Origin: Symsagittifera roscoffensis | Taxonomy: Eukaryota; Xenacoelomorpha; Acoela; Convolutidae | Reading direction: 5' to 3' | NCBI RefSeq assembly: GCF_963678635.1 | Contig: NC_087067.1 | Location: 47,418,001-47,482,000, forward strand | DNA: 64,000 bases | Shown: piece after piece, positions 47,301 through 55,400 of the stretch | Position numbering within the stretch: the stretch's first letter is position 1 | How the letters are laid out: every line of letters starts with the position of its first letter | The notes under the pieces: model-generated | Told to the model about the DNA's origin: nothing | The model's input: only the letters and a program-made list of their open reading frames with translations | Databases searched by the model: none | Program-made: the position numbers and the translations under genes

Positions 47301-48046
47301 TCAAACGCTTTCAATTCCATTTCAATTAGTTGCTTTTTATGAATTTCAGCCAATTGCTCTAGTTCCAGCTGACTTTGTTCGAACTTAAGACGGTTCTCTT
47401 GCTCTTTAAGTCTTAAAGATACTTGATACTGCCTTTCCAGCTCCTCATGGCGTCGTTTTACTAAAGCTAACTCATGCCGTTTCTCACTTGATGACATAGT
47501 GCGAACAGTCGACGTATGACGAGTGGAAGCAGATTTATCAGACTTATGTGAGTCAAGCTTTCTACTATCCTTAGACTTATTAGAGACCTTAGACCTGTTT
47601 TCAGATACTCGTGCTGCTGAATCACTTGTTTTGTGCGAGCGTGAGGATGTCTCAGACCTGGTTTGTTGTAAAGATCCCTTGCTCCCTGTAATGCCGGCTG
47701 CTGGAAATGACGAAGGTTCAAGGCTCATCTTGTAACTCTGAGCTTCGTGCATTACTTTATCGTTCATTTCGGTTACTTTCTTAAGCCAAAGGTCTTGCTG
47801 AGCAATAATTTTTTCAGGATTTTCCGTTTTTCCCGCTAACCTAATTAATTGCTCATTGACGTCGACAGCTTTTTCCAACGCAATTTTACATTTGTAAACA
47901 GCATTATCAATTTTTGTAGTGCGACTATTATTCTCAATGTACTCAAGTAATAATGAGTGACCTTTGAGCAGCTCATTTTCTAGATTTAGACGGGTTTCGA
48001 ATAACTTGCGTATCTTGCTTTGGAATTTTTCGTCCATGTTTTTCAC
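41348..48046 (-). CDS. BEL/Pao gag-pol polyprotein
   Basis: A single 2232-residue frame. Order, with approximate residues: charged coiled-coil region (190-260); Ser/Pro-rich linker; capsid-like domain of the family found in BEL elements (590-700, PEWKLAQFDGNPLNWHEWF); paired zinc knuckles (about 813-880, CVLCKGSHALWNC and CFACLNGNHSFRQC); aspartic protease (about 945, LCDSASTHSW); reverse transcriptase (SADIEGMFLQV, then YMDDYLDS near 1360); RNase H (MFGDSS near 1540 and MWTDSTT near 1615); integrase with an HH..CC finger (1863-1900), VDYFGPL (about 1931) and WSDNGTNFVG (about 1990); and the C-terminal domain usual for BEL (KTGDLVWVIEPDSPRG). The YMDD box and domain order are typical of BEL/Pao. 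It appears intact. The C-terminal residues overlap the polypurine tract and the 3' LTR. Confidence 0.95.
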   Translation of the reverse strand: MKNMDEKFQSKIRKLFETRLNLENELLKGHSLLLEYIENNSRTTKIDNAVYKCKIALEKAVDVNEQLIRLAGKTENPEKIIAQQDLWLKKVTEMNDKVMHEAQSYKMSLEPSSFPAAGITGSKGSLQQTRSETSSRSHKTSDSAARVSENRSKVSNKSKDSRKLDSHKSDKSASTRHTSTVRTMSSSEKRHELALVKRRHEELERQYQVSLRLKEQENRLKFEQSQLELEQLAEIHKKQLIEMELKAFELEDSSSEVSEKVAESNVTGVSQPISKVATDRTNDWVDSVSSQAPPDVASAPGLQAFTHVPISSGPTTSALLAHAIHTSNSHNHEHTALSDPGIHSYGHRAMPQFGSASRLPLQASVSFPASVPFPVNNMHSSAHVSPPSAIPLQTMSSNITNGSFAIAQPESLPVPMLPAQPVSGFVSLSPAFAGGGFSSSGVNPTPVFFSAPNCHAEPVQTQHNLPFVPHTVSPSINDYYTSDANLWRLAATTPIVTPAQCCNAGNIFSNVTTIVPSCNTAVPYTSGGTVYFNTPPVHPQHVPYFVNQTNTGYQPVNEDYAPSPAYSNQGCSSDRPLSARELAELLMHSRKDHLPEWKLAQFDGNPLNWHEWFGQFKSTVDSAVLTDDTKLTYLKTLVTGKAKTAIAEFSYSGVMYKDALATLQRKFGQPHAIVGAHLDKLNTFPPLKMHNSENVISFSSAISGLVAVFKSLSFNDDLKSVNLLNQAVNKLPPNLKEAWSMHTVRHNWQRPTLLDFNNWLKEKAEGHERLRLLSSKAKNEEPVKPKTTKVFAANSQVTSKAQDKSQDKSKFPPCVLCKGSHALWNCAVFKEKNATQRAKYVAEQKLCFACLNGNHSFRQCSRAKKCPKPECDSTHNVLLHGAERIFPRKENSNVSNKAGINKSKENTNTSTHAAVSDVLDIESSKGLLPIATLGVSSDVTSLLTLVLCDSASTHSWVSSSLVNRLGLVGEPVNLSISGFNSTTVVETQRVKFTVSSEPNNSDFVFSLCAYVKDNIRIGSELINIADLQNKYPQLAPIKPIQYTYEDVEVIIGQDYYHAVRPIEFILGDDKNSPCSVRLPIGWVLSGPLPPSGNSTSSCFKCVVEDSSLTDQIKSWYELESYGAFKQVDARSAAEKHALSILNSETVHNGERYVVPMLWIDSNVSLPNNYYSSLAQFKSLERRLSKDPELRERYAETIREDIRKGYVVTVEPHDPRKRSDREWYLPHHPVVNPNKPGKVRRVLNGASKFHGTSLNKSLLVGPDLLQNLIFVLLRFRQHKYAVSADIEGMFLQVGVLARDQISLRFLWREDTTSDVVVHQYTRHIFGARDSPTCANFALQKTATDNMSTYPEAASVVNEKFYMDDYLDSFENVTQAIKTSRDLVSLLKLGGFNLTKFVSNADEITSAMNPEESESSSSPIKEICNGAEQSSHVLGLKWDHVKDTLVVSRGVDRPLDKAITQRTVLSFVSSVFDPVGSVAPYTVRARLLLKDIWKISGQSWDDELPEDIRDKFLEWHSGLPLLGQLTIPRCYFTEPVDQIELHMFGDSSQDVFCAVGFLRARLASSHKTQISFIFGKARVAPMKALSIPKLELQAALLATRLKDDILTALTVSINHVFMWTDSTTVLQWLNSTEKLPVFVANRVGEILESTTIDEWHHVLSGDNPADTGTRGISSEALKDSSWVIGPSILRTTDWPFLPDERVINKIRLKGPSCDVDNCLETSSSFVTDVTSIKHPEHGFNWERFSSFTRYKRVVAFMLRVLPSHKHFRGKDLRITDPTELDIAESKLIHLAQIESFPVELKTLTAGKPIKNSSKIATYSPFIGPAGIIRSTGRIVRLVDTEFDTKHPIILDARHTLVRLLARSLHHKHFHQGLDYMRSVLNMKFAILGLRRLLRSVENQCVTCRKRKASTIQPIMSDLPVERLGYKQPPFNHTGVDYFGPLYVPVRRSTEKRWGFLFTCLTTRAVHLEIVPSLDTSSCVMGIERFVARRGTPSTIWSDNGTNFVGAEKELLACIKSWNGMAPTIFAHKGVTWKFNPPGAPHHGGSWERLVRSVKRVLYDILGSRRVTEEVLGTTLCLVEQALNSRPITPVSTDSRELEALTPNHFLLGQHATSFPSLLPGEHFDHKKRYVRAQSYANAIWSRWLREYVPSLNKRVKWHTHSDFTLKTGDLVWVIEPDSPRGYYPLARIVKLNYGQDGCARSALVRTATREVTRPTVKLAPVLPSSGGEDVAMQM

Positions 48047-48130
48047 AAATTGACAATATTCTACGGATGCTCACTTATAGAAAACAATCAATAAAATGAG
48101 ATACTGTTTTGGTACGTAATTAAATTTGCA

Positions 48131-48775
48131 TTAGTAAATCAACATTAGCTTACAAGACGGGGGAACTTGACGTCTCAAAGCTTCTACCTGAAGCCTATTT
48201 CTTATAGCTTTCCGAGCTTTGAGGGGTAAGCGGTTTCGCTTCTTACGTGTCTTAAGGATGTTAAGATTAGCGCTATAACGCCTTAGAAGGAGGAGAGTCT
48301 TTAACTCAAGGGAAGGAGGCTGGTGAAGCTCTTTGTACTTCTCAATTAGTACCTGGTCCTTAGCCTTACGCTTAGAGATAAAGTCTTTAACGACGTTGAG
48401 AACGAGAATACCTGTTGAACCTAAACTTTCCTCTATATCCTCGGTTCCGTTCCGTCTACAGTATACGATCGCACAAATGTTTGTCCTATACCTTAATAAC
48501 AAATTGACAAGTTGCTCACTACTCAGCTTGCGGTTATTGTTGCTGCGGTGCCTACTTATCGAGTTATTAATGGCGTCGTGCCAAATTACAAGGTCGTTAC
48601 GGTGCGACAAATAGTGATGAAGGTAGTACTGTATCGTTTTCTGAGAGTCCCTAGCGTTAAAGTTCAAACTTAAACCTGGCTTCGTAAAGCAAGTATCTTT
48701 GACGCGCTTCTGGGACGGAGCGGGAAGTTTTCGGAGCGCGTGATCCAAAGAACTAGCTCCTAGAATGAATACCAT
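48131..48775 (-). CDS. Accessory ORF of BEL element, possibly SGNH-like
   Basis: An intact frame of 214 codons from its first ATG, upstream of gag-pol and 84 bases from it. The frame is open for another 31 codons upstream without an ATG. It begins MVFILGASSLDHAL: a hydrophobic strand followed by a G-x-S-S-L turn that resembles block I of SGNH/GDSL hydrolases. NDLVIWHDAINNSISRH has an aspartate and asparagines where block III carries its Asn, and a later KYKELHQ has a histidine. The C-terminal third is Lys/Arg-rich. An esterase-like fold is my inference; esterase domains are established in ORF1 of some CR1/L2 LINEs but are not a standard part of BEL elements. The alternative is an unrelated regulatory or nucleic-acid-binding protein. 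Expression may need splicing or a separate start. Confidence 0.6.
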   Translation of the reverse strand: MVFILGASSLDHALRKLPAPSQKRVKDTCFTKPGLSLNFNARDSQKTIQYYLHHYLSHRNDLVIWHDAINNSISRHRSNNNRKLSSEQLVNLLLRYRTNICAIVYCRRNGTEDIEESLGSTGILVLNVVKDFISKRKAKDQVLIEKYKELHQPPSLELKTLLLLRRYSANLNILKTRKKRNRLPLKARKAIRNRLQVEALRRQVPPSCKLMLIY

Positions 48776-48829
48776 ACACTTAGGGGACCTATGCGACGGC
48801 TTCGTTACGCTTAAGTACCAATGGGGTTG

Positions 48830-49139
48830 GGAAATTAAGTAGGTCGGTTGAACTCCAACAACACACACGGAATAAACCTGAGGATGAAAGAATTCAACTT
48901 AACTCACTTAATATCACCGTACCTGACCACTTAACTTTACTGTCACGCAACGAAGTCAATAATATGACGGGCTGAAACGGCTTTGTTTTACTCGAAGCGA
49001 ACTGGCTTTCAGTTTCACCAATGGTGGGTGGGGGATCAGGCAAATTGGTTAAGTTCCAACAACACACGCGGAAGAAACCTGAGGATGAAAAAACTCAACT
49101 TAATTTGCCTGATATTTCGCTACCAGACCACTTAACATA
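48830..49139 (-). repeat. Duplicated leader segment in BEL element
   Basis: About 48830-48945 and 49022-49139 are diverged direct copies about 190 bases apart, sharing CAACAACACAC, CCTGAGGATGAAA and ACCACTTAAC. In element sense each copy has TTTCATCCTCAGGTTT, which resembles a splice acceptor, then GTGTGTTGTTGGA. The copy nearer gag-pol runs into the accessory ORF. Confidence 0.75.
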
Positions 49140-49593
49140 AGGTTGGTTTCATCTTACAGCACAATTTCGCAGAATTCTGGAGACGTTTTGAGGATTTTTT
49201 GTTAATTTTTTACTTTTTTCACAAAATTTTTCAGTAAATTTTGGTCAGCAGGTTCGAGTCATAAACCAATCCAAAAAACTAGTCCAGTACCTCTTGTCTA
49301 TGTTCCGATTTCACTGATTATTATTCCGTTCACATATATCCAAAAATTTTTGGTATCGAGAAAAAATGTCAAGTCAGTTTGTCTATGTACCGACTGTAAG
49401 ATATTTCAGTTCAACGGAACTGTCCAAAAATTTTGGGTATTGAGAAAAATTACCGGGGGCTAGCTTGCGGAAAAATTTCTCAAGATGTATGACAGCGTAT
49501 AAAATTTTATAGCACAATATGAGAGTTTTAAAAGTTTGTCGAGTCTTACAGTTTTGAAGATTGGGCGGTCACCGGTCTTACACGACACAGACG

Positions 49594-49911
49594 CTCTCTG
49601 CAATCCGCAAGAGACCCTCTGCAATCCGCAACAGACACTCTGCAATCTGCAACCGACACTCTGCAATCTGCCACAGACACTCTGCAATCCGCAACAGATG
49701 CTCTGCAATCCGCCACAGACACTCTGCAATCTGCAACCGACACTCTGCAATCCGCTACAGACACTCTGCAATCCGCAACAGATGCTGTGCAATCCGCCAC
49801 AGACCCTCTGCAATCTGCAACCGACACTCTGCAATCCGCTACAGACACTCTGCAATCCGCAACAGATGCTGTGCAATCCGCTACAGACCCTCTTCAAGCC
49901 GCAACAGATGA
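49594..49911 (-). repeat. 21-bp tandem array in BEL leader
   Basis: About 15 units of the form CTCTGCAATCCGCAACAGACA with variants at a few positions. Variants recur in order, so there is a longer period of about 84-105 bases, showing growth by multi-unit duplication. Because 21 is a multiple of three, nearly all six frames are open across it and give Cys-rich or Gln-rich heptads. A 198-codon open frame on the minus strand crosses it, but it starts inside the primer-binding site without ATG, so I treat the array as untranslated leader. Confidence 0.9.
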
Positions 49912-50034
49912 ATTCCGACCGACAGCACTCTGTTTGAGCCACCTGCTTTCGTACAACTCTGGGGATTCTGCCAACTACACTCGTGTCGGGAAAACTGTCC
50001 GAGAAACAAATTGAAAGGGAACTATCATCGATCT

Positions 50035-50058
50035 CGTGTCCCTTGTGGGGCGCCAAAA
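50035..50058 (-). promoter_or_regulatory. Primer-binding site of BEL element
   Basis: In element sense, TTT follows the 5' LTR and then TGGCGCCCCACAAGGGAC. A start of TGG next to the LTR is the expected complement of a tRNA 3' CCA. The first seven bases match the site used by tRNA-Lys primers, but the rest does not, so the tRNA species is unknown to me. Confidence 0.7.
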
Positions 50059-50534
50059 TGTGCGCTCAATCTCCGTTATTTGGTAAAACTATAAAGTCGA
50101 ATGCTTTGAATTATAAAGAGTATTTATCGGCAAAGACTCTCAGAAAAATCAATATTTTATCATAATTTTGGTCAAGCATAACATCATATAACTTCAATTC
50201 TGAACTGTCCGTTTTTGGTACAAAACGGCGCAAGCTAGCCACAAGAACCGGTCGGTAATGTCCTTGAGACAAATTGCTCTTTTTGGCGGTCAACCTTAAT
50301 CAAGGCTGAACCGAATTAGAACCAAAAAACAGTAAAAAACGGTCAAATGGGGCTATAGCCCCTCGGGTCTACATGTTTTAAGGTCTGCATATGGGGGGAC
50401 TCGAACCCGGTTGACCGGCGTGAGAGACTTGTCTCTAGGCCGCTCGGCCAACTGTGCTTATTGTTGTTACATTTTAGTTCAGTTTTATATGCATCTATAC
50501 TCTACATTCTATACTCTACATTTGCATTGCAACA
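50059..50534 (-). repeat. 5' LTR of BEL/Pao element
   Basis: I found no difference from the 3' LTR over 476 bases. TATA box at plus 50483-50489; tRNA-like segment at 50389-50458. Confidence 0.95.
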
Positions 50535-50748
50535 GAGAGGAAGGATAGAAATCAAATAAAAATTGTAACTTTATACGAATTTATCTCACTAAATTAAACA
50601 CGTTCATGCCATATAAATCTGTAAAAAAAATTTTCATGCGTATTTCAGTAAAATAATTTTACAAAAACAATCAAACTATTAAATAAAATTGTAAAGGATA
50701 TCTTGAAATCATGATTAATCCAGGTGATCATATCGCTACGGTTTTATA

Positions 50749-51081
50749 TTAACCAAATAATACATTTAGTGATAGAGCTACTAGCGCTGAAACCTCGAGA
50801 AGAATGAAAACACACAAAAACAGTCGATCCAGAAATCTTACAAAGAACAACCACATAAATTCACAATCTTTTTGTTCTTCAGGGACAACCGTTTGCTGCG
50901 CATTCTGCGAGGTTGTCTTATCTGCATCTCCAATGTTCTCCCCATCTTCGATAATACTTTGCTGCCCAGTTTCAGTGAATGCTCTAGAGCTACTTTTGTT
51001 TGATACTGGTCGCTGAGAAGGCGTTGTTGTGTTTCTTGTGACTGTTGTTATTTTACAATCGATAATGGTTGAAGAAGTCAT
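50749..51081 (-). CDS. Cys-loop receptor, final exon (M4)
   Basis: This exon encodes the polar end of the M3-M4 cytoplasmic loop (Ser/Thr/Gln-rich), then CEFMWLFFVRFLDRLFLCVF and ILLEVSALVALSLNVLFG and a stop at 50749. WxFFxxFxDRLFLxxF followed by a hydrophobic helix and a short LFG tail is the usual M4 end of nicotinic-type subunits. The 5' boundary is uncertain. A TATAG acceptor gives a start at 51081 in phase 0, but the previous exon most simply leaves phase 1, which would suit an ACAACAG acceptor and a start at 51041. The last exon sits about 210 bases from the BEL insertion. Confidence 0.75.
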   Translation of the reverse strand: MTSSTIIDCKITTVTRNTTTPSQRPVSNKSSSRAFTETGQQSIIEDGENIGDADKTTSQNAQQTVVPEEQKDCEFMWLFFVRFLDRLFLCVFILLEVSALVALSLNVLFG

Positions 51082-51401
51082 CTATATTTTTTTTGTCTGA
51101 CCAGGGATTCGCAAAAACTTAGATATGATGGTACATGAAAAGCGTGTGGTATAGCTTTTTTGTCACTTCATTGACCATTGCCAAAAACATTGTTCATTTT
51201 CCATGGTTTGAGAGGGCTTAGATTTTTTAATCCGTGACATAATATAGTTCTGAATATTCGAACCTCCTAAAAGTTTAAGTTTCAATAAAAAACCGAAAAC
51301 CTTTTTTACATGGAGAAGTTTTAATCAGTTTTTTTTTGTAAAGAAAGTAGTTATTTTTCGTTAAAGAAGCTAAGATAAACAAATAGAGAAGTAGCCTTAA
51401 C

Positions 51402-51568
51402 TTGGGTATCCCTGATCATCCTCTGTGTAACTGGAATTGTCTTTTTTGGGAAAGCAGATCTCCTTGGGACAGGGAGTCAGCCCTAAGACTGACATAAGCC
51501 TGCTCGAGATGATTATTCGAACCTTTCTTCCTGGTCGTGTAAAACCACGAGAAAAATAACAATTCATG
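51402..51568 (-). CDS. Cys-loop receptor, M3-M4 loop exon
   Basis: After a TCTTTTTCAG acceptor the exon completes the split valine codon of the previous exon and reads MNCYFSRGFTRPGRKVRIII followed by SSRLMSVLGL, then a loop rich in Lys, Pro and Asp. It finishes the M3 helix and starts the cytoplasmic loop where nicotinic subunits have a conserved amphipathic stretch after M3. The donor is taken as CCCAA followed by GTTAAG; the phase link to the next exon is not fully settled. Confidence 0.65.
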
Positions 51569-52036
51569 ACTGAAAAAGATTCAACACATAAGTTAAGCCT
51601 ACCATTTTTCAAAAGAAGCCAGCTGTTTGTATGGTGAAAATTATCTCATGCTTAGCGAGCAAAAATGTCAAGACTAAACGTTAACAATCGACTCTCGAAA
51701 CATTCTACGCGCAGGACTAAAAGCAAAGTCAGAAACTCAACGTAAACTATCGTCGTTTTTACAATATTTTTGACAATTACCTGTCTTGTCTTTGTTTAAG
51801 CTGAAGAATTTTTCCAGCCTTTTCACTTTCCTTATAAAAAAAAACAAAACAAAACTTGATACTTTTCCGTGAATCAAGTAAGCGAGATAATTTCTGAAGT
51901 TTTTCAAAAATTAATCTTTCATTAAAACAAAACGATTGGTCATAATGTTACGCCTTCTTTTTGCATTTTAATTGTTCTCAAGAAAAAATACAAAGACAAA
52001 AAAATCTTTGATGAGAGAAAAAAAATAGCTTCTAAC

Positions 52037-52449
52037 CTATCACGGATAAGAGCAAGTTAACTGTTGATTGCGCAATCGCTCCGCCGCATACGTATCCAAT
52101 TTTTGGGAAGCTGCGAGAACTTGAAGGCAGAATATCCGATATCATTGCAAGAGACACAAATTGAGCTAGAAGTATTGTAATTGCGAAGGAAATTTTCTCG
52201 CCCGACTCTGGAGGGACAAAGAAAACCAGTCCTGATAACAAGCAGAGAAGCGCATTCGGCAATACGAAAATTAAAAGGTAAAAATGATGGCGACGTTTGA
52301 TATTCAACGGCATTCTGATATACGAATACCAATTATCGGATTCAAATCCAACTGTGGTTCGAGTAAGAATTTCAATCGAGTTTTGTGAATGCGATAGTTC
52401 CCATTCGTCATTTTCTGTATAAGGCACAATTATATTTCGAGGGTTTGAG
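52037..52449 (-). CDS. Nicotinic-type Cys-loop receptor, M1-M3 exon
   Basis: Bounded by a TTTGTTTCAG acceptor and a donor GTTAGA, the 413-base exon encodes the end of the ligand-binding domain (VPYTENDEWELSHS...ESDNWYSYIRMPLNIKRR). M1 follows (FYLLIFVLPNALLCLLSGLV), then M2 (SGEKISFAITILLAQFVSLA...), then most of M3 (GGAIAQSTVNLLLSVI). The SGEK stretch before M2 carries the intermediate-ring Glu associated with cation selectivity. Where alpha subunits have a loop-C vicinal cysteine pair this exon has none (VGFESDNWYSY), so it would be a non-alpha or divergent subunit. It joins in phase to the exon at 51402-51568. Upstream exons with the Cys-loop were not found; a MITE and AT-rich repeats lie in that direction. 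Confidence 0.85.
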
Positions 52450-52626
52450 CTGAAACAAAAAATTTGTCATATTAGGTCAATATCATAGAAAATATTTCTT
52501 ATAGCCCGCACCGCGTTTTCATGTTAAAAACCGATTTGAGAATTTTTTAGTTTTGTGATAAAATTTTTTGCCATTTTACATTACCTGCAATAGTCAATGT
52601 TTTGCTTTGAAACAGCAAAATCCATT

Positions 52627-52827
52627 CATTACGAGGCCAAACTCTGCATTTTGTGAATTGTAAGCGGATTCCGCAACAAGGACGCTCCCTTTATTCTTTT
52701 TTGTTCTTTCATTTTCTTTGATCGTTCCGACAAAATTTTAACATGTTTAAAGACCTGTCTCTGGAATCCAGGAACATACAGACACAAAATTTTGCGCCAA
52801 TCCAGTGCACAGTTTGGCCTCGTAATG
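52627..52827. mobile_element. MITE, best copy of the GAGGCCAAACT family
   Basis: 201 bases with near-perfect terminal inverted repeats CATTACGAGGCCAAACT and AGTTTGGCCTCGTAATG. The inside matches the MITE at 28568-28760 (GTAAGCGGATTCCGCAACAA, GGACGCTCCCTTTATTC, TTTTAACATGTTTAAAGAC). No transposase. It lies in the intron or flank upstream of the receptor M1-M3 exon. The target-site duplication is not certain because the ends may include it. Confidence 0.85.
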
Positions 52828-53985
52828 TTAAAATGCATTTTTAATGATCAAAATCATTTTTTCTATACTTGAATATTTTCTAGCCACAATTCGTTCAATC
52901 TTTTTTTGCAGAAAGTTTTCTTTTCCTTGGTGTTTGGTTTTATCCTTAGTCAAATGAAAGGAATAAACTTTGGTACCAAAAGATACCGGTTATGTCGTAT
53001 GTTTTGAAATGAGTTTTCACTTGAGTTTTCTTACATTTCAATAGTTAAACTAATGATAAATCTGAATCAAAGAAATTGATTTTTGCTGGTGAATACTTTG
53101 TGTAATTAGTAACTTCCAGAACAATTAACCAAAAAGAGAAAATTTGGGATTTTGTCAATTGATTTGGAAACATTAGGAAAGTATACTCAATTTTTGCGAG
53201 ATAAATCAGTCAACATTCAAAGTATTATTATTTAAAATTCAATTCTCGGTCAGTGGAATAAAAAAAATTTGAATTCTACACCATGAAAACAATTTATTGC
53301 AAATCAAAAGATAAATAAGGGCGAACCCGCACCGAACTTTCTCCTATTATTATCTATTATCTGGCGATTTTGTGGTCGAACAAAAATTGTTATGTTAATA
53401 ATCAATTATCTGGTGATTTTGTGGCAGAGTAGAATAATCGATTATATGGAGAAAAAAAATCCGTTAAAAAACTTTAATTTTATGTCGATTATATTGGAAT
53501 TATAATAGATTATAATAGATTCCCGCACCGAGCGCCCAGGAATCATAATCGATTATATTGTCATATTATGGTCCGCAATAAAATGACAAAATATTGTATT
53601 ATAATCCATTAAAAATAGATTATAATCCTATTATTTTTTCGTCAATATATTCCATTATAATCAATTTTAATCAATTATAATGGATTTTTTCGAGGGGTTA
53701 TTCGTTAAATTTACAATTTATTTAAAATTATCTTATTTCCTGTTTAGTTCAGTTGCTACGTATTACGTTTCATAAAATATTACTTTTCAGAACAAAATTT
53801 TTTTACTTTTTGGTCTCTGTTTTTAAATTCATCGCAGTTTAACACTTCATTTTACTGTTTTTTACCACAAACTCCCCCCTTCCAATTTAAACAACCCCTC
53901 CCAGTTTAAACACCCCCCCCCAACCTCAGTTAAGCCCCAAGTTCATTACCCCACCAGTTTAGTTGGGGGGGGGGAGTGGTAAAAA
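52828..53985. other. No gene; AT-palindromic motif and C-rich tract
   Basis: No exon recognised. ATTATAATCGATT-like motifs cluster at 53390-53700, and a C-rich tract lies at about 53866-53960, related to the arrays that end the 1.9-kb units. Confidence 0.6.
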
Positions 53986-55149
53986 GCTTGAGGGGCCGAA
54001 GGGATGCCGTTGAGGCATTCCCGCAAAATTTGCAATATTTTGCAAAATTAATCGAAATTAGTTCTAAAAATGAAATGAATTATAATCCTTTATAATGAAT
54101 TATAATAGATTTTTATTTCATATGCTTTTAGCATATGATTTTAAGAAGAGAAAAAAGCAGTTTTTCAGACAATAAAATCCATTTTATCGACAACATAATT
54201 GATATTTTAGGTCCTAGATTTTACTGCAATTTTATAACGCTAGCAATAGTTTTTTTTGCAACTTTTTAGCAGTTTTATGGCGAATACAATAAATTTTTTT
54301 GCAATTTTTTGGCAATTTCAGGGCGAAAAAAAAAGATTTTGTTGAGATTATGTGGAGATAAAAAAAAAACATTTTAGTGGAGTTATATGGCAATATAATC
54401 ATCATGAAACTAATCTATTTTCCTTCTATTATATTAGAAAAAGTTGCTTAAATTGGCTACACATAACCGATTATAATGGCAACATTTTCCGCAACATTTT
54501 CTCAATATAATTAATTTTTATCCGAGAAATTTCAGTCAATGTTCCCTTAAAAAACTTATGCTCAAATTATTTTCGTGGGTTTCTGACACAATTACACCAG
54601 AATTGCTCAATTAGTTTGCGCTAAAAAAAAATTCCGAGTCAAGCTGGTGGTCTGAAAATTGTAACCAAGTCAGAGTATACTAAGAAAATACAATTGATAC
54701 ATTAGGCTAAAGTTGCTACAAAAAAGCGATAAAGTGTATGAGCCAACTATGATCAACCACGTAAACATTAAGATCAATAATACCCGCATTGGAGTTCCTT
54801 GAATAAAAATCGATTATAAATAAGTTTTCTTGTCAGTGTCCACAAAAGTGAAAACAAATTGATTATAATCAATTAAAAACGTATTATAAAATTACTCTTT
54901 TTCGAGGCAACAAAATCCTTTTTTCATCCATTATAATCGATTTGTTTTCAGTTTTGTGGACACTGACAAGGAAACTAAATTGTAATCAATTTTTTTCCAC
55001 TATACTGAGATGTGAATTTCAACGCACATAAAGTTTTTTCTACGTTTTAAATTAAAGTTGGTTACGTTGGTTACTTGTTGTCCGATTGAACGTTTTTCTA
55101 ATTAACTTTGATATTTTTGTTGCTTTTTAAAAATTTTTCTCAACATTAC

Positions 55150-55400
55150 CCCCCCCCCCCCTAGCGTTTGCCTTTTCCCCTAGCGCTTGCAACAGTTTCA
55201 GGTGGGGGGGGGGAGGGGTGGGTTCAGGTGGGGATGGGTTTAGGTGGGGATGGGTTTAGGTGGGAGGGGGGTATTTGGGTTCAGGTTGGGGGAGGGGGGT
55301 ATGTGGGTTCAGGTGGGGGGAGGGGTTGTTGAGGCGGGAGTGTTCAGTTGGGGGTGAGTTCAGGTGGGGGGGGGGGGGGTATGTGGATTCAGGTGGGGTT
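55150..55400. repeat. G-rich minisatellite (TTCAGGTGGGG)
   Basis: Repeats of GGTTCAGGTGGGG with G runs up to about 11. It is the reverse complement of the C-rich arrays at 32.5, 34.4 and 36.3 kb. G-quadruplex formation is likely from composition. Confidence 0.9.

Larger units (their letters stand above)
40891..50534 (-). mobile_element. BEL/Pao LTR retrotransposon, looks whole
   Basis: A 9644-bp element on the minus strand. LTRs of 476 bases (40891-41366 and 50059-50534) appear identical by eye and are flanked by the 5-base target duplication GAGAG (40886-40890 and 50535-50539). In element order: 5' LTR; primer-binding site beginning TGGCGCCCCACAAGGG; leader of about 1.2 kb with a 21-bp tandem array and a duplicated segment; an extra ORF (48775-48131); one long gag-pol frame (48046-41348); a G-rich polypurine tract; and the 3' LTR. 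I see no break in the main frame. Identical LTRs mean a very recent insertion. No envelope frame was seen. It lies about 210 bases past the last exon of the ligand-gated channel gene. Confidence 0.95.

Noticed and set aside
49594-49911. CRISPR-like array
   Set aside because: Units are contiguous without unique spacers, and it lies in the leader of an LTR element in an animal genome; it is a minisatellite.
49460-50056. 198-codon Cys-rich protein in the BEL leader
   Set aside because: The open frame is a consequence of a stop-free 21-bp repeat, it lacks an ATG and begins in the primer-binding site.
55150-55400. Telomeric or subtelomeric repeat
   Set aside because: The unit TTCAGGTGGGG is not a known telomere repeat, occurs in both orientations, and is tied to a dispersed repeat family.
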